Shown in pieces: positions 1 to 8,568 of a DNA stretch of 64,000 bases. The DNA lies in NCBI RefSeq assembly GCF_003814915.1, contig NZ_RKQK01000001.1, forward strand, positions 512,031 to 576,030, given 5' to 3'. How positions within the stretch are numbered: position 1 is the stretch's first letter; every line of letters starts with the position of its first letter. Below the pieces are notes generated by a model. That model searched no databases. It was not told where the DNA came from and saw only the letters and a list, made by a program, of their open reading frames with translations. Source of the stretch: Pacificibacter maritimus. Lineage in GTDB: Bacteria > Pseudomonadota > Alphaproteobacteria > Rhodobacterales > Rhodobacteraceae. The position numbers and the translations under genes were made by a program.

Positions 1-254
1 ATGTGGCGGAGTCTGCGGGAATTTCGCGCAATTACGCGATTGAACTGTTCCGAAAAATGCTGGGCGTGACGGTGAAAGCCTATATCATCGATCTTAGAAT
101 TCACCACGCAAAGATGATGTTGGCGGATACAAACGAAAAAATTCTGTCGGTGGCATTTGACTGTGGCTTCACCTCTTTGTCGTCATTTTATGAGGCTTTC
201 AGCAAATCTTGTGGGCAGTCGCCCGCAGCCTACCGCCGCGAGCGTCAAGGTTAA
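1..254 (+). CDS. AraC/XylS-family transcriptional regulator, C-terminal fragment cut by window edge
   Basis: Only the last 83 or so residues are in the window; the reading frame (starting at base 3) runs in from the left edge, so the true start is outside. The fragment matches the paired helix-turn-helix DNA-binding domain of AraC/XylS regulators: a first helix-turn-helix (AGISRNYAIELFRK), the linker with the typical LRIHHAKMML segment, and a second helix-turn-helix with the family signature FDCGFTSLSSFYEAFSK, then the usual SPAAYRRE end. The sensor domain is not visible, so its ligand is unknown. It ends 6 bp from the convergent beta-galactosidase gene and may regulate a separate sugar locus lying to the left. 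Confidence 0.85.
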   Translation, partial: VAESAGISRNYAIELFRKMLGVTVKAYIIDLRIHHAKMMLADTNEKILSVAFDCGFTSLSSFYEAFSKSCGQSPAAYRRERQG

Positions 255-260
255 ATAGAC

Positions 261-2165
261 TTAGGGTTTAAGATCAAGGCGCAGCACACCCGCTGCAGGT
301 AGGATGCCAAACTCGGTCTCAACGGGTGCGTTTGTGTGATTAAACCAGAAGTCTTCGGTCGCAGTGCGCCGCGTGCGAATGCCATCGGGCAGGGCGCGGA
401 TCTCGAGGCCTGCGCGCGCGCAGAGCACAGCGATCACCCTGTCGAGCCCTTCCTGATCCAACCAAGCCCCGCAATAAAACAGACGGTCAGAACCGACCAA
501 AACAGGTGTTTCGCCGCTGGTTAGGACAGCTTTTGCCGTGCCTTCCAATTCTTCGCGGTACAATATCACTTGACCACCGCCCTCTATCGCGATCGGGCAA
601 TCTGGGCGCAGGCTTTCGACCCGCGCGACTGTGATGTCCAAGTTTGGCACATTTGGCGGTAAGGGTGTTGGCACTTCAAAGTCCCGCGTACGCGCGCCTG
701 TACGTGGGCCAAGTTGCACCACAGCATCGCTTGCGCAAAGTGCTTTGGTCAAATCTGTGTCCATGTGCATCAGGCCTGGCGCCAGAACAAGCTTATATCC
801 TGAAAATTCCCGAGTGGAGGCGGGGAGGATATCCACGCTCAACCCCGCTCGGCGCAGCGCGCGGTAGTGTTGAAACACAAGCTCAAAATAATCCAACTCT
901 GCCCCATGGGGTTGCACGGACCATGCCCAAGCAGCGTCATAATCAAAGATCAACGCAATGGGGGCTTGTACGGGTTGCACATCAGGGGCTTTTGCCAATT
1001 CGGCGGCGACTTGTGCCACTTCTTGCATCGCGGGCGCATCTTGGTAATCCGAGCGCTGTAGCCCTGCGTGCATCTGTTCTTGGGCGAAATGGGCCTGGCG
1101 CCAACGGAAATAACACACGGCCTCTGCGCCATGTGCAAAGGCTTCCCAACTCCAAAGACGCACCATGCCAGAAAGGGGCGCAGGGTTATAGGGGGCCCAG
1201 TTCACAGGACCAGGCTGCTGTTCCATAATCCACCACCGCCCACGGCCGACTGCGCGGTACAGATCATGATGAAAGGCCTGAAAATCAGGATCGCCTTGAC
1301 GCGCAAAGGCACGTTTATGGGCTGGCTCAGCCGTGACGCGATCCTCTAGAAAGCCCAAAGGATAACTGTCCCATGTGGCGATTTCCATATCTTCGTTCAG
1401 TTTGAAATGATCGAAATCGGTCGTGCGTCCCATGTAGTTATGCGACACAGGCGCAGATGAATGGGCTTTGATTGCTTCCACTTGCATTTGATTAAAAGCA
1501 ACAACTTGATCTGAGCTGAACCGATGAAAGGCCATGGAATGGGCGAAATTGGGTACAGTGACAGTCAAATTCGGTAAGTCAATTTCATCAAATGACTGGT
1601 AGTTCATGGACCAAAACACATTGCCCCAAGCCGCGTTCAACGCTTCAATCGAGGCGTAGCGTTCACTGAGCCATCGTTGAAATGCGCCGCGGGCCGCATC
1701 TGAATAGGATATGGTTGTGTCGTGGCAGCCATATTCATTATCTGTTTGCCATGCGCCCACATATGGGTTTTGTCCATAGCGTTTTGCCATCAATCGTGTG
1801 ATACGCTGACTTTCTTTGCGGTAACCTAAGTGAGAAAAGCAATAGTGGCGTCTGGATCCAAATTTGCGTGGGCGTCCTTCGGCATCAAGGGCCAACATAT
1901 CGGGGTGGCGGTCTAGCATCCAACGCGGCGGGGTGGCGGTTGGCGTGCCTAGCACAACTTTTAAACCCGCGCGGCCCAAGGTTTCAATCGCACGGTCTAA
2001 CCAGCCCCATTGCAAATCCTCTGGGTTTGGTTCGATTTGACCCCAAGAAAATTCCCCGATGCGCACCCAAGTCAGACCCAGTTCGGCCATGCGTTTTGCG
2101 TCATTGGCCCAAGTGTCTTCTGGCCAGTGTTCAGGATAATAACAGGTTCCTAGGGTGCGTTTCAT
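261..2165 (-). CDS. Beta-galactosidase, glycoside hydrolase family 42
   Basis: This 634-residue protein has the usual length and opening of GH42 enzymes (CYYPEHWPEDTW near residues 8-19), which release galactose from beta-galactosides. The acid/base glutamate is visible as E144 in TDNEYG, and the likely nucleophile is E315 in WWIMEQQPG. The catalytic TIM barrel is followed by a trimerisation domain with a Rossmann-like fold and a short beta C-terminal domain. No signal peptide is seen, so it should be cytoplasmic and act on imported sugars. It is the last gene of a minus-strand operon and overlaps the lactonase gene by 4 bp. Its product, galactose, is the expected input of the oxidative pathway encoded upstream. 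It appears intact. Confidence 0.93.
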   Translation of the reverse strand: MKRTLGTCYYPEHWPEDTWANDAKRMAELGLTWVRIGEFSWGQIEPNPEDLQWGWLDRAIETLGRAGLKVVLGTPTATPPRWMLDRHPDMLALDAEGRPRKFGSRRHYCFSHLGYRKESQRITRLMAKRYGQNPYVGAWQTDNEYGCHDTTISYSDAARGAFQRWLSERYASIEALNAAWGNVFWSMNYQSFDEIDLPNLTVTVPNFAHSMAFHRFSSDQVVAFNQMQVEAIKAHSSAPVSHNYMGRTTDFDHFKLNEDMEIATWDSYPLGFLEDRVTAEPAHKRAFARQGDPDFQAFHHDLYRAVGRGRWWIMEQQPGPVNWAPYNPAPLSGMVRLWSWEAFAHGAEAVCYFRWRQAHFAQEQMHAGLQRSDYQDAPAMQEVAQVAAELAKAPDVQPVQAPIALIFDYDAAWAWSVQPHGAELDYFELVFQHYRALRRAGLSVDILPASTREFSGYKLVLAPGLMHMDTDLTKALCASDAVVQLGPRTGARTRDFEVPTPLPPNVPNLDITVARVESLRPDCPIAIEGGGQVILYREELEGTAKAVLTSGETPVLVGSDRLFYCGAWLDQEGLDRVIAVLCARAGLEIRALPDGIRTRRTATEDFWFNHTNAPVETEFGILPAAGVLRLDLKP

Positions 2166-3091
2166 TTTGGGCTGCCTTGTGTTGTATCCCCTTGCTTTGC
2201 GTCCTCAGGGGGGACGATAAAGCTGTCGCGATCTGAAGATATGTGGGGCGCTGTGACATGAACTTGATGTTCGCGCTGGCCTGTAAACTGGGTTGGGAAC
2301 TTATATGTTTTGCCCGCCATAGGGTCATTGCTGACCCCTTCGGCGGCTGTGGTGACAAAAAGTGTTGTCAGATCGTCACCGCCAAAGGCAGGGCAGGTGA
2401 CCTGCGTGGTCGGCAGTTGGATAGCCTCGCGAAAGGTGCCGTCTGGGCTGTAACAGGCCACGCGACCTGCGCCCCATTGGGCATTCCAAAAATTACCTTG
2501 GGCATCCACAACGGCACCATCTGGGCCGAAGTCCTGATCGCTTAAATCTATAAACACGACGGGGTCGCCTTTTGGCCATCCGTCAAGATCCAGCGCTTGC
2601 CGCAAGATCCGCCCTTTGGCCGTATCGGTGAAATAGGCCTGTTGCCCATCAGGGGCAAAGCAGATGGCGTTTGAAATTGTGATATCGGCATAAAGCTGAC
2701 GTATCTGGCCATTATAATAGCGGTAAATCGCGCCTGCGTTTGGTTCTGCTTTGATGCCCATCGTGCCAATCCAAAACCCGCCAAAAGGGTCAGCGCGCCC
2801 ATCATTGGAGCGATTTAAAGGTTTGTCAGATTCTAGATCGGCGCGCTTTTCACATCGGCCTGTGTCGATATGAAACTGCCAAAGCGCCGTGGCGCTGGCG
2901 ATCAAAAGATGATCGTGATCTATCCAGCCCGCCGCTGACACATGTTCATCAAAGTGCCAACTGCGTTCTGTTTCACCTATGGTGGTGAAAAGGCGTTTGC
3001 CCAAAATATCAAACCAAAAAAACTGCCCGCGCAAAGGGTGCCACAGTGCGCCTTCGCCCAAGGTGCAAGCTCTGTGAGACAAGACAGTCAT
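2162..3091 (-). CDS. SMP-30/gluconolactonase-family sugar lactonase
   Basis: This 309-residue protein belongs to the SMP-30/regucalcin/gluconolactonase family of six-bladed beta propellers. Family features visible are the N-terminal LGEGALWHP metal-ligand segment (Glu), the NRSNDGRADPFGGFWIGTMG block near residues 93-112, and the FGPDGAVVDAQGNFW motif carrying the metal-binding Asp. In this operon the likely substrate is galactono-1,4-lactone formed by the sugar dehydrogenase, opened to galactonate. It overlaps both neighbours by 4 bp (beta-galactosidase downstream, aldolase upstream), which suggests translational coupling. Family assignment is firm; substrate is inferred from the neighbours, and arabinono- or gluconolactone are alternatives. 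Confidence 0.88.
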   Translation of the reverse strand: MTVLSHRACTLGEGALWHPLRGQFFWFDILGKRLFTTIGETERSWHFDEHVSAAGWIDHDHLLIASATALWQFHIDTGRCEKRADLESDKPLNRSNDGRADPFGGFWIGTMGIKAEPNAGAIYRYYNGQIRQLYADITISNAICFAPDGQQAYFTDTAKGRILRQALDLDGWPKGDPVVFIDLSDQDFGPDGAVVDAQGNFWNAQWGAGRVACYSPDGTFREAIQLPTTQVTCPAFGGDDLTTLFVTTAAEGVSNDPMAGKTYKFPTQFTGQREHQVHVTAPHISSDRDSFIVPPEDAKQGDTTQGSPK

Positions 3092-3696
3092 GATCCAAAG
3101 GCCGCGTCATAGGCTGCGACAACTTCCAAAGCTTTCGCGCTTACTTCATCAGCCGTCCAGCCAGGTTTGTAGATACTGGACCCTAACCCGAACCCTGTGA
3201 TGCCCGCCGCATGCCATGCGGCAAAATCCGAAGGCCCGACACCGCCCACCGCATAGGCTTTGGTCTGGGGCGGCAAGACGGCATTTATGGCGGAAAACCC
3301 ATCTAGGCCCAGCTTGAAGGCGGGAAATAGTTTGATCCCATCTGCACCTGCGCGCAGAGCTGAGAAGGCTTCTGTTGGTGTTAAAACACCCGGATAAGAC
3401 GCCATGTTATGGGCTTTTGTCGCTTTGATCACCGCTGGATTGCAATCGGGTGAGACAACCATATCTGCGCCGATTTGGGCAAGCCTCTCCACATCTGCCA
3501 CGGTCAAAACGGTGCCCGCGCCAATCTTGGCATCTGTGCCTGCGTGGTTGATCATCTGTTCGATGGTTTCAAACGGATTGGGTGAATTGAGCGGCACTTC
3601 GATTTTGCTGATGCCTGCGCTTATCAGGGCATCGGTGATGTCCAAAGCTTCATGGGTCTGAATGCCGCGCAAAATTGCAATGATTTCTCGGCTCAT
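3088..3696 (-). CDS. dgoA: 2-dehydro-3-deoxy-6-phosphogalactonate (KDPGal) aldolase
   Basis: This 202-residue class I aldolase belongs to the KDPG/KDPGal family. It cleaves 2-keto-3-deoxy-6-phosphogalactonate to pyruvate and glyceraldehyde 3-phosphate. The Schiff-base lysine is K122 in GIKLFPAF and the catalytic glutamate is E33 in KIEVPLNSP; GAGTVLT and the phosphate-binding GLGSSIYKPG end are also typical of DgoA. It overlaps the KDGal kinase gene upstream and the lactonase gene downstream by 4 bp each. Next to a DgoK-type kinase, DgoA is preferred over the Entner-Doudoroff KDPG aldolase Eda. All visible catalytic residues are intact. Confidence 0.92.
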   Translation of the reverse strand: MSREIIAILRGIQTHEALDITDALISAGISKIEVPLNSPNPFETIEQMINHAGTDAKIGAGTVLTVADVERLAQIGADMVVSPDCNPAVIKATKAHNMASYPGVLTPTEAFSALRAGADGIKLFPAFKLGLDGFSAINAVLPPQTKAYAVGGVGPSDFAAWHAAGITGFGLGSSIYKPGWTADEVSAKALEVVAAYDAAFGS

Positions 3697-4607
3697 GTTG
3701 CAGCCCTTTCTTGTGCTAGATAGGCCGCAATAAGGCCCGCGAGCGTCATGGTTTCTGCATCGACGCTGCGCGCTGCGACGCCTTGTGATATGAGTGCTGT
3801 TTCATAGATTGCGGCCAAAGATGACGCGCCAATGATGACGATGTTTTGCTCCAGCCAATACGGTTTTGCCGCCGCCAGTTCTGCCCCGATCAACAGAGCA
3901 GACAATCGCGCGCGCGCCGCAGCAGGGGGCAAATCATCCAGCAGGCTTTCAGCGCGCAGGCCAAACAGCTTTGCGGCCAAATCCGAAGGGCGGGACAGGG
4001 TGTCATTGAGGCCTGACACAAAGCTTTCTTGATCCCAATCTGTACCGATGGAATGGCGCAAAACAGAGTTTTGGCTGAGCAAAGCAAAGAGTTCGCCCGT
4101 CATAAAGGTGCGAAAGCTTACAATTTCGCCCGCGCTGATATGCGCCCATTTGGAATGGGTGCCTGGAAGGCAGATGACACCGTCAAAATCGGGTTCCTGA
4201 GCCAGAAATCCCGCGATCTGCGTTTCTTCGCCGCGCATAACATCTGCAGGGCTGTTTTGTTTTACCCCTGATAGGATATGCACCTGAAACCTGTCTGTGT
4301 GAAAGGCTGTGGCGCTTTTCACATCATTCGGGATGCAGGGCACAGCGGCGTATGGCGCTTCTGCCCAGCCTTGTTTTGCGCCAGCCATGCCACAAATGAA
4401 GGTAGGGATGGGGGCGTCTTGCGCAAAGAGATCACCAATTAAATTTGCCAGTGTCGGGGCAAATTGATCTTGCGTTAAACGGCTCATGCCTCTGTCACTG
4501 TCACGCCGCGCAATTACAGTTTTTCCCGCGCCCATGGCCCAAGCGCGCAGATGGGTTGTGCCCCAATCTACGGCCAACCAAGTGGCGTTGTGATCTGCTT
4601 GGGTCAT
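3693..4607 (-). CDS. dgoK: 2-dehydro-3-deoxygalactonokinase
   Basis: This 304-residue protein has the features of DgoK sugar-acid kinases: the N-terminal phosphate loop with VDWGTTHLRAW near residues 13-23, the MAGAKQGW motif, and the LPGTHSKWAHI block. It phosphorylates 2-keto-3-deoxygalactonate at C6 with ATP, supplying the DgoA aldolase. It overlaps the aldolase gene (4 bp) and the SDR gene (4 bp). The dehydratase that should make its substrate is broken in this operon, so the kinase may now depend on a dehydratase encoded elsewhere or on external 2-keto-3-deoxy sugar acids. Confidence 0.92.
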   Translation of the reverse strand: MTQADHNATWLAVDWGTTHLRAWAMGAGKTVIARRDSDRGMSRLTQDQFAPTLANLIGDLFAQDAPIPTFICGMAGAKQGWAEAPYAAVPCIPNDVKSATAFHTDRFQVHILSGVKQNSPADVMRGEETQIAGFLAQEPDFDGVICLPGTHSKWAHISAGEIVSFRTFMTGELFALLSQNSVLRHSIGTDWDQESFVSGLNDTLSRPSDLAAKLFGLRAESLLDDLPPAAARARLSALLIGAELAAAKPYWLEQNIVIIGASSLAAIYETALISQGVAARSVDAETMTLAGLIAAYLAQERAAT

Positions 4608-5371
4608 CCCGTCACCACCACACCGCCATCAACGACCACGGACTGACCTGTCATCATGCGGCTGGCATTTGAGGTTAAAAACTGCGCCGAGGCAACGATA
4701 TCGTCGGGGGCAAGATGATCCTTTAGACATTGGCGGTCCAAATGTGCTGCAAGGGAGGCTGGATCAGCCCACATATCAAGTTGTTTTTGCGTCAAAACCC
4801 AACCGGGGGCCAAAGCGTTGACGCGAATTTTATCGGGGCCAAATTCTCGCGCCAAGGAGCGTGTGAGACCATTTATACCTGAATTCGCGGCGGTATAGGC
4901 GGGGTAGCCTGTGTCGCCAAACATGTAGCTGATCGAGGTAAAGTTCACAATTGCCCCGCCGCCTGCTGCGCGCATGCCTTCGATGACGGATTGGCAGGCA
5001 AAGAAATAGGCTTTTAGGTTGATGGCTTGTGACCAGTCCCAAAAGGCTTCGTCGACGGTAAGTGTGTCGTGGCGTTGATCATTGGCCGCGTTATTGATGA
5101 GCGCAGTGATCGGCCCATGGGCTTTGGCCCCTTGGGCAATCGCGGCTTTTAGGGCTTGGATATCGGTAATATCACATTGGATAAACAGGGGTTTATTGCC
5201 TATTTCGGCTTCCATTTGATCAACAAAATCAGAGGCATCAGAGCGCCCGACAAATGCGACTTTCGCGCCTTGTTGCAAAAATCCTTTCGTCAGGGCTGCG
5301 CCAATTCCTGAACCGCCGCCTGTGATGAAAACGGATTTTTCCTTGAGATCATGAAAGGTGACGTCGTTCAT
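4604..5371 (-). CDS. SDR-family sugar 1-dehydrogenase-like protein lacking the catalytic lysine
   Basis: This 255-residue classical short-chain dehydrogenase resembles xylose/arabinose/galactose 1-dehydrogenases. The cofactor loop TGGGSGIG (residues 18-25), NNAA (93-96), Asn118, Ser146 and Tyr159 are in place. The lysine expected four residues after the tyrosine is Asn163: the segment reads YTAANSG, and the codon is AAT at 4883-4885 on the reverse strand. In classical SDRs this lysine lowers the tyrosine pKa and binds the nicotinamide ribose, so activity is doubtful. Its start overlaps the stop of the broken dehydratase (ATGA). By context it would oxidise D-galactose to galactonolactone. Either it is inactivated or it is a divergent enzyme; the first is favoured because the adjacent gene is dead. 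Confidence 0.85.
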   Translation of the reverse strand: MNDVTFHDLKEKSVFITGGGSGIGAALTKGFLQQGAKVAFVGRSDASDFVDQMEAEIGNKPLFIQCDITDIQALKAAIAQGAKAHGPITALINNAANDQRHDTLTVDEAFWDWSQAINLKAYFFACQSVIEGMRAAGGGAIVNFTSISYMFGDTGYPAYTAANSGINGLTRSLAREFGPDKIRVNALAPGWVLTQKQLDMWADPASLAAHLDRQCLKDHLAPDDIVASAQFLTSNASRMMTGQSVVVDGGVVVTG

Positions 5372-6116
5372 CAGTGGCTCTCCCGTGTGTCAAGGCGGGT
5401 GTCTTTGCCGACAAGAAAATCGAGATCCGCGCCCTGTTCTGCATGTAAAACTGTGTCGATATAAAGTTTGGCGTCGCCGCGTGTGTAGGGCGCGGGGTCT
5501 GGCGTCCAGTTTGCGCGGCGCTGTTCAAGTTCGGCGTCCTTCACCAGTAGATCAAGCTGGCCATGTGAGGCACTGACCCGAATGCGATCGCCAGTTTGGA
5601 CCAAGCCAAGCGTGCCGCCAGCTTGGCTTTCAGGCGAGACATGAAAAATAACCGTACCATATGCCGTGCCTGACATGCGCCCGTCAGAAATGCGGATCAT
5701 ATCGCGCACCCCTTCGCGCACAAGTTTCGCAGGGATCGGCATATTGCCAACCTCTGGCATGCGAGGATAGCCTTTGGGGCCGAGGCCTTTGAGCACAAAA
5801 ATTGAATCTGCTGTGACAGGCAAATCATCGCGGTCGATATTGGCTTTAAGGTCTTCGTCGACCATTTCAACAAGGTCATATCGCCTGCGCGCAGGGCTTC
5901 GGAGAACTTCCAAACGCCGCGTTTGACGCCTTCGGCCGGATCGCTCAGGCCAGAATTGCAGGGGGGCAGTTCTGACCATGTATTGCAAATCCCGATGATG
6001 GGGCGGCCATCAAAAGCGTGGTCTGGAAACCCTTGATTTTTCATCCATGACCGATGGATAAAACCGTCTTTGTCATGCGTTTCATACCAATGGGCGCTGC
6101 GGCGTATTTTCGTCAT
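5371..6116 (-). pseudogene. IlvD/Edd-family sugar-acid dehydratase remnant (internal deletions and frameshift)
   Basis: Two reading frames together carry the ends of an IlvD/Edd dehydratase (usually about 570-600 residues). Starting at 6116, the first frame gives the N-terminus: MTKIRRSAHWYETHDKDG, GIICNTWSE-like ICNTWSELPPCN, then VKRGVW. There it jumps near 5910-5915 to a segment normally about 100 residues further on (KFSEALRAGD). Near 5870-5885 it changes frame and continues as the C-terminal domain, with LGPKGYPRMPEVGNM, RISDGRMSGTAYGT and a RESH end. About 1 kb of the gene is missing, including most cluster and Mg ligands. It was the first gene of the operon, probably a galactonate or arabinonate dehydratase. 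The stop still overlaps the SDR start, so the C-terminal frame may act only as a translated leader. Confidence 0.88.
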
Positions 6117-6203
6117 GGTGTTTTCTTTCGCTTTCGCGCGTCTTTGACCTTTTGAGATAGCCGTGACCCTTTGAGTGAGCCGTGGTGCAAAGAATGCTTG
6201 TCT

Positions 6204-6236
6204 CAAATAGTGAAACCAGTTATCAATTATTGAAAC
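6204..6236. promoter_or_regulatory. Candidate operator: 13-bp direct repeats between dehydratase remnant and IclR gene
   Basis: Two near-identical 13-mers, CAAATAGTGAAAC (6204-6216) and CAATTATTGAAAC (6224-6236), lie 20 bp apart start to start, about two helical turns, on one face of the DNA. They sit in the 188-bp divergent promoter region between the galactoside operon and the IclR-family gene. IclR proteins commonly bind such paired sites in divergent promoters. Binding by the adjacent regulator is inferred, not shown. Confidence 0.5.
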
Positions 6237-6304
6237 TATGAGGCGGCGATACCCATCATGTCAACTGTTTCCTGACACTCACGGATCGCAGTCGGAGAAA
6301 ATGA

Positions 6305-7099
6305 ATGACGGATCACAAGACAGACATACAGATCACAGACGGCACTGTCGGCAAAGCGTTACATGTGTTGGATATGGTTGCCGAACAGATGCGCCCCCTA
6401 AGGTTCAACGAAATTTTGAAGCGCAGCCCTTACCCCAAAGCGACCCTATATAGGTTGCTGCAAACCCTGACAAATCAGGGGCTTTTATCATACGACGCTG
6501 GGATGCAGACCTACAAACCCGGCATGAGGTTGGTGCGATTGGCCCATGCTGCGTGGCGCCAAAGCTCGCTTGCCCCTGTGGCGCGGCCTTACTTGGATGA
6601 CCTGTCCAGAGCGCTTGGGGAAACAATCCATCTGGCGCAATTGGATCGGGGGCAGGTGGTTTATGTGGATAAACGCAATGCCCAAGATCCGATTGAGATG
6701 TTCTCACAGGCGGGCAAAGTCGGGCCAGGCTATTGTACAGGGGTTGGCAAGGCCATGATGGCGTTTCTCTCACCTGATGCCCAAAACGAAGCCATTCGGT
6801 ATCAATCGTTTTATGCCCATACAGATCATACTCTGACCAGTGATACGGCATTGCGCGCCGAACTGGCGCAGATTCACGACAGGGGGATCGCCTATGACCG
6901 CGAAGAACATGAAGTGGGGATCGTTTGCATCGCCGCGCCGATCTTGACCGCTCAGGGCCGCATGTTAGGCGCCATCTCCATCACTGTGCCAAGCCGTGAT
7001 GAAGGATTAAAAAGGTTGGAAACCTTCCGTCCCGCTATTTTGACCACAGCTGGCCACATTGGTAAAGCGGCAGAAAATTGGGAGTTTCCAAGCCTTTAA
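6305..7099 (+). CDS. IclR-family transcriptional regulator of the galactoside operon (inferred)
   Basis: This 264-residue protein has the two-domain IclR layout. An N-terminal winged helix-turn-helix covers roughly residues 13-80 (VGKALHVLDMV, KATLYRLLQTL, NQGLLSYD). A C-terminal effector domain follows, with the IclR signature around GYCTGVGKAMMAFL and GIAYDREEHEVGIVCIAAPI. The start at 6305 is chosen because GGAG at 6294-6297 lies 7 bp before it; an ATG at 6301 is in another frame. It is divergent from the sugar operon and probably controls it, with a sugar acid or lactone as likely ligand. It looks intact although the operon's first gene is broken. Confidence 0.92.
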   Translation: MTDHKTDIQITDGTVGKALHVLDMVAEQMRPLRFNEILKRSPYPKATLYRLLQTLTNQGLLSYDAGMQTYKPGMRLVRLAHAAWRQSSLAPVARPYLDDLSRALGETIHLAQLDRGQVVYVDKRNAQDPIEMFSQAGKVGPGYCTGVGKAMMAFLSPDAQNEAIRYQSFYAHTDHTLTSDTALRAELAQIHDRGIAYDREEHEVGIVCIAAPILTAQGRMLGAISITVPSRDEGLKRLETFRPAILTTAGHIGKAAENWEFPSL

Positions 7100-7151
7100 A
7101 CGCTTGTGTTCATCTTGCGTTTTGCCGAGTGCTGTGCCAGAAAAACTGGTT

Positions 7152-7937
7152 TTAAAGGCTTGCCTTGATAAACTCTGCAATCGGCTGGTCTAAATCAGGC
7201 GCTTTGCCTGTGCCAATCAGCGTATTGACCTGACTGTGCGAATATTGCGGCCGTGCCAGACCGCTGGCTGTATTTCCCTTATTCTTAAGCGCGTTGATGA
7301 AATGACGGTTCACGTGGTCACGGGCCGCGCCTGCGGTCCAGATCGCCATGACGCGCGGAGCTGGGCTTTGAAATGTTTGCATCGGCGACAAAGCATCCCA
7401 TTGGCTTGCATCAGGAAAGGCATTGGTGATGACCCTTGGCAAGCTGCCGCCAAGCGCTCTATAGTAGCTGCCGATGTCGATCAGCCCGTCATTGCTGATC
7501 ACGCCAGCCACCTGTGGCGCGCGTCCTGTGATCAAGGCCATCAAAGCCAGATGCGCGCCTGCGGAATGGCCAAGCGCCACGGTTTTGCTAAGATCTATGC
7601 CAATCTGGGGCAGGGCTTGAAAGGCTGTGGTCACAGCGTCAATCTGTGTCGGCACATCAGCACGCGGTAATTTAGGGTAATCTAGAGTGACGAAATTCAG
7701 GCCTAGGCTGTGGGCAAAATCGCGTTTTTTGCCGTAGAGCTTGCGCGATCCAACGCGCCAGCCGCCACCATGGACATAGACCAGCGTACCTTTGGCATCG
7801 TCTATCGCAAACAGATCAAGCTTGGCTGGACCGTAATCAAATGTCTGACGCGGGTGTGATTGCGCGAAAGCTGCTGCGCCAGTGACCACAAATGGGGTCG
7901 CTAAAAGTGATGTCACAAATCCGCGTCGGCTGAGCAT
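7152..7937 (-). CDS. Secreted alpha/beta-hydrolase (carboxylesterase/lipase-like)
   Basis: This 261-residue protein starts with a probable Tat-type signal: SRRGFV near residues 3-8, a hydrophobic stretch, and a likely cleavage after AFAQ. The mature part has the HGGGW oxyanion motif of the hormone-sensitive-lipase/esterase branch and a nucleophile elbow GHSAGAH. Substrate is unknown; small esters are likely. It lies 13 bp downstream of the TetR gene and probably shares an operon with it and PPK2. It converges on the IclR gene. Confidence 0.82.
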   Translation of the reverse strand: MLSRRGFVTSLLATPFVVTGAAAFAQSHPRQTFDYGPAKLDLFAIDDAKGTLVYVHGGGWRVGSRKLYGKKRDFAHSLGLNFVTLDYPKLPRADVPTQIDAVTTAFQALPQIGIDLSKTVALGHSAGAHLALMALITGRAPQVAGVISNDGLIDIGSYYRALGGSLPRVITNAFPDASQWDALSPMQTFQSPAPRVMAIWTAGAARDHVNRHFINALKNKGNTASGLARPQYSHSQVNTLIGTGKAPDLDQPIAEFIKASL

Positions 7938-7950
7938 GATCGGTCCTTAT

Positions 7951-8568
7951 CTATTCATCTGCTGGAATAAGCCCCAGACCCCTTAGATATATGCCGATCC
8001 CTGTCTCCAACAAGTCCTCGGGGGGAAATGGACTTTTGGTTCCGGGCGAATTGCGGGCAAAAAGTTCGACAACACCGTGGCTCATTGCCCAAATATGAGC
8101 GGAAAACATTTGCGCAGGGGGGCGTCTGTCCGCTGGAATGTGTTCAGATAATTTGGCCGCTGATTTTTCCAAAACACCCAAAGCCCGCGAGGACACTTTG
8201 TACAGTTCGGGCGTACGCTGGATGGAAATACCGCTTTCAAACATCGCCACATAATGTCCTGGATATTTGCGCGCAAAGGCCAAATACGCCCGCCCTGTGG
8301 CTTCAAATGCGGCCCGATCAGAGGGCTGGCCCGTCTCGTAAGCATATTCCAAAAGGTCTGCAAAAACCGCATAGCCTTGTTGAGCGATTTCGGCGATCAA
8401 ATCTTCGCGACCTTCAAAATGACGGTACACAGCCGCAGGGGTCACACCTGCGGTTTTCGCGGCTTCAGAGAGGGTAAACCCCGTTGGCCCTTTGGCTTCG
8501 ATTAAGGTCAAAGCCGCATCGACCAGCGCTTGGCGTAGGTTGCCGTGATGATAGCCGCGTTTTGCCAT
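7951..8568 (-). CDS. TetR/AcrR-family transcriptional regulator
   Basis: This 205-residue protein has an N-terminal TetR helix-turn-helix (residues 8-55, with GPTGFTLSEAAKTAGVTPAAVYRHF), followed by a helical ligand domain of the WHG/TetR_C type. The first codon overlaps the stop of ppk2 (TAATG), and the secreted hydrolase follows 13 bp later. That layout suggests ppk2-tetR-hydrolase co-transcription and possible autoregulation. The ligand cannot be read from sequence. Confidence 0.9.
   Translation of the reverse strand: MAKRGYHHGNLRQALVDAALTLIEAKGPTGFTLSEAAKTAGVTPAAVYRHFEGREDLIAEIAQQGYAVFADLLEYAYETGQPSDRAAFEATGRAYLAFARKYPGHYVAMFESGISIQRTPELYKVSSRALGVLEKSAAKLSEHIPADRRPPAQMFSAHIWAMSHGVVELFARNSPGTKSPFPPEDLLETGIGIYLRGLGLIPADE

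Noticed and set aside
644-1228. Long open frame of 194 codons on the strand opposite the beta-galactosidase gene
   Set aside because: It is antisense to a well-supported GH42 gene and has no family features; the frame is open because of codon bias.
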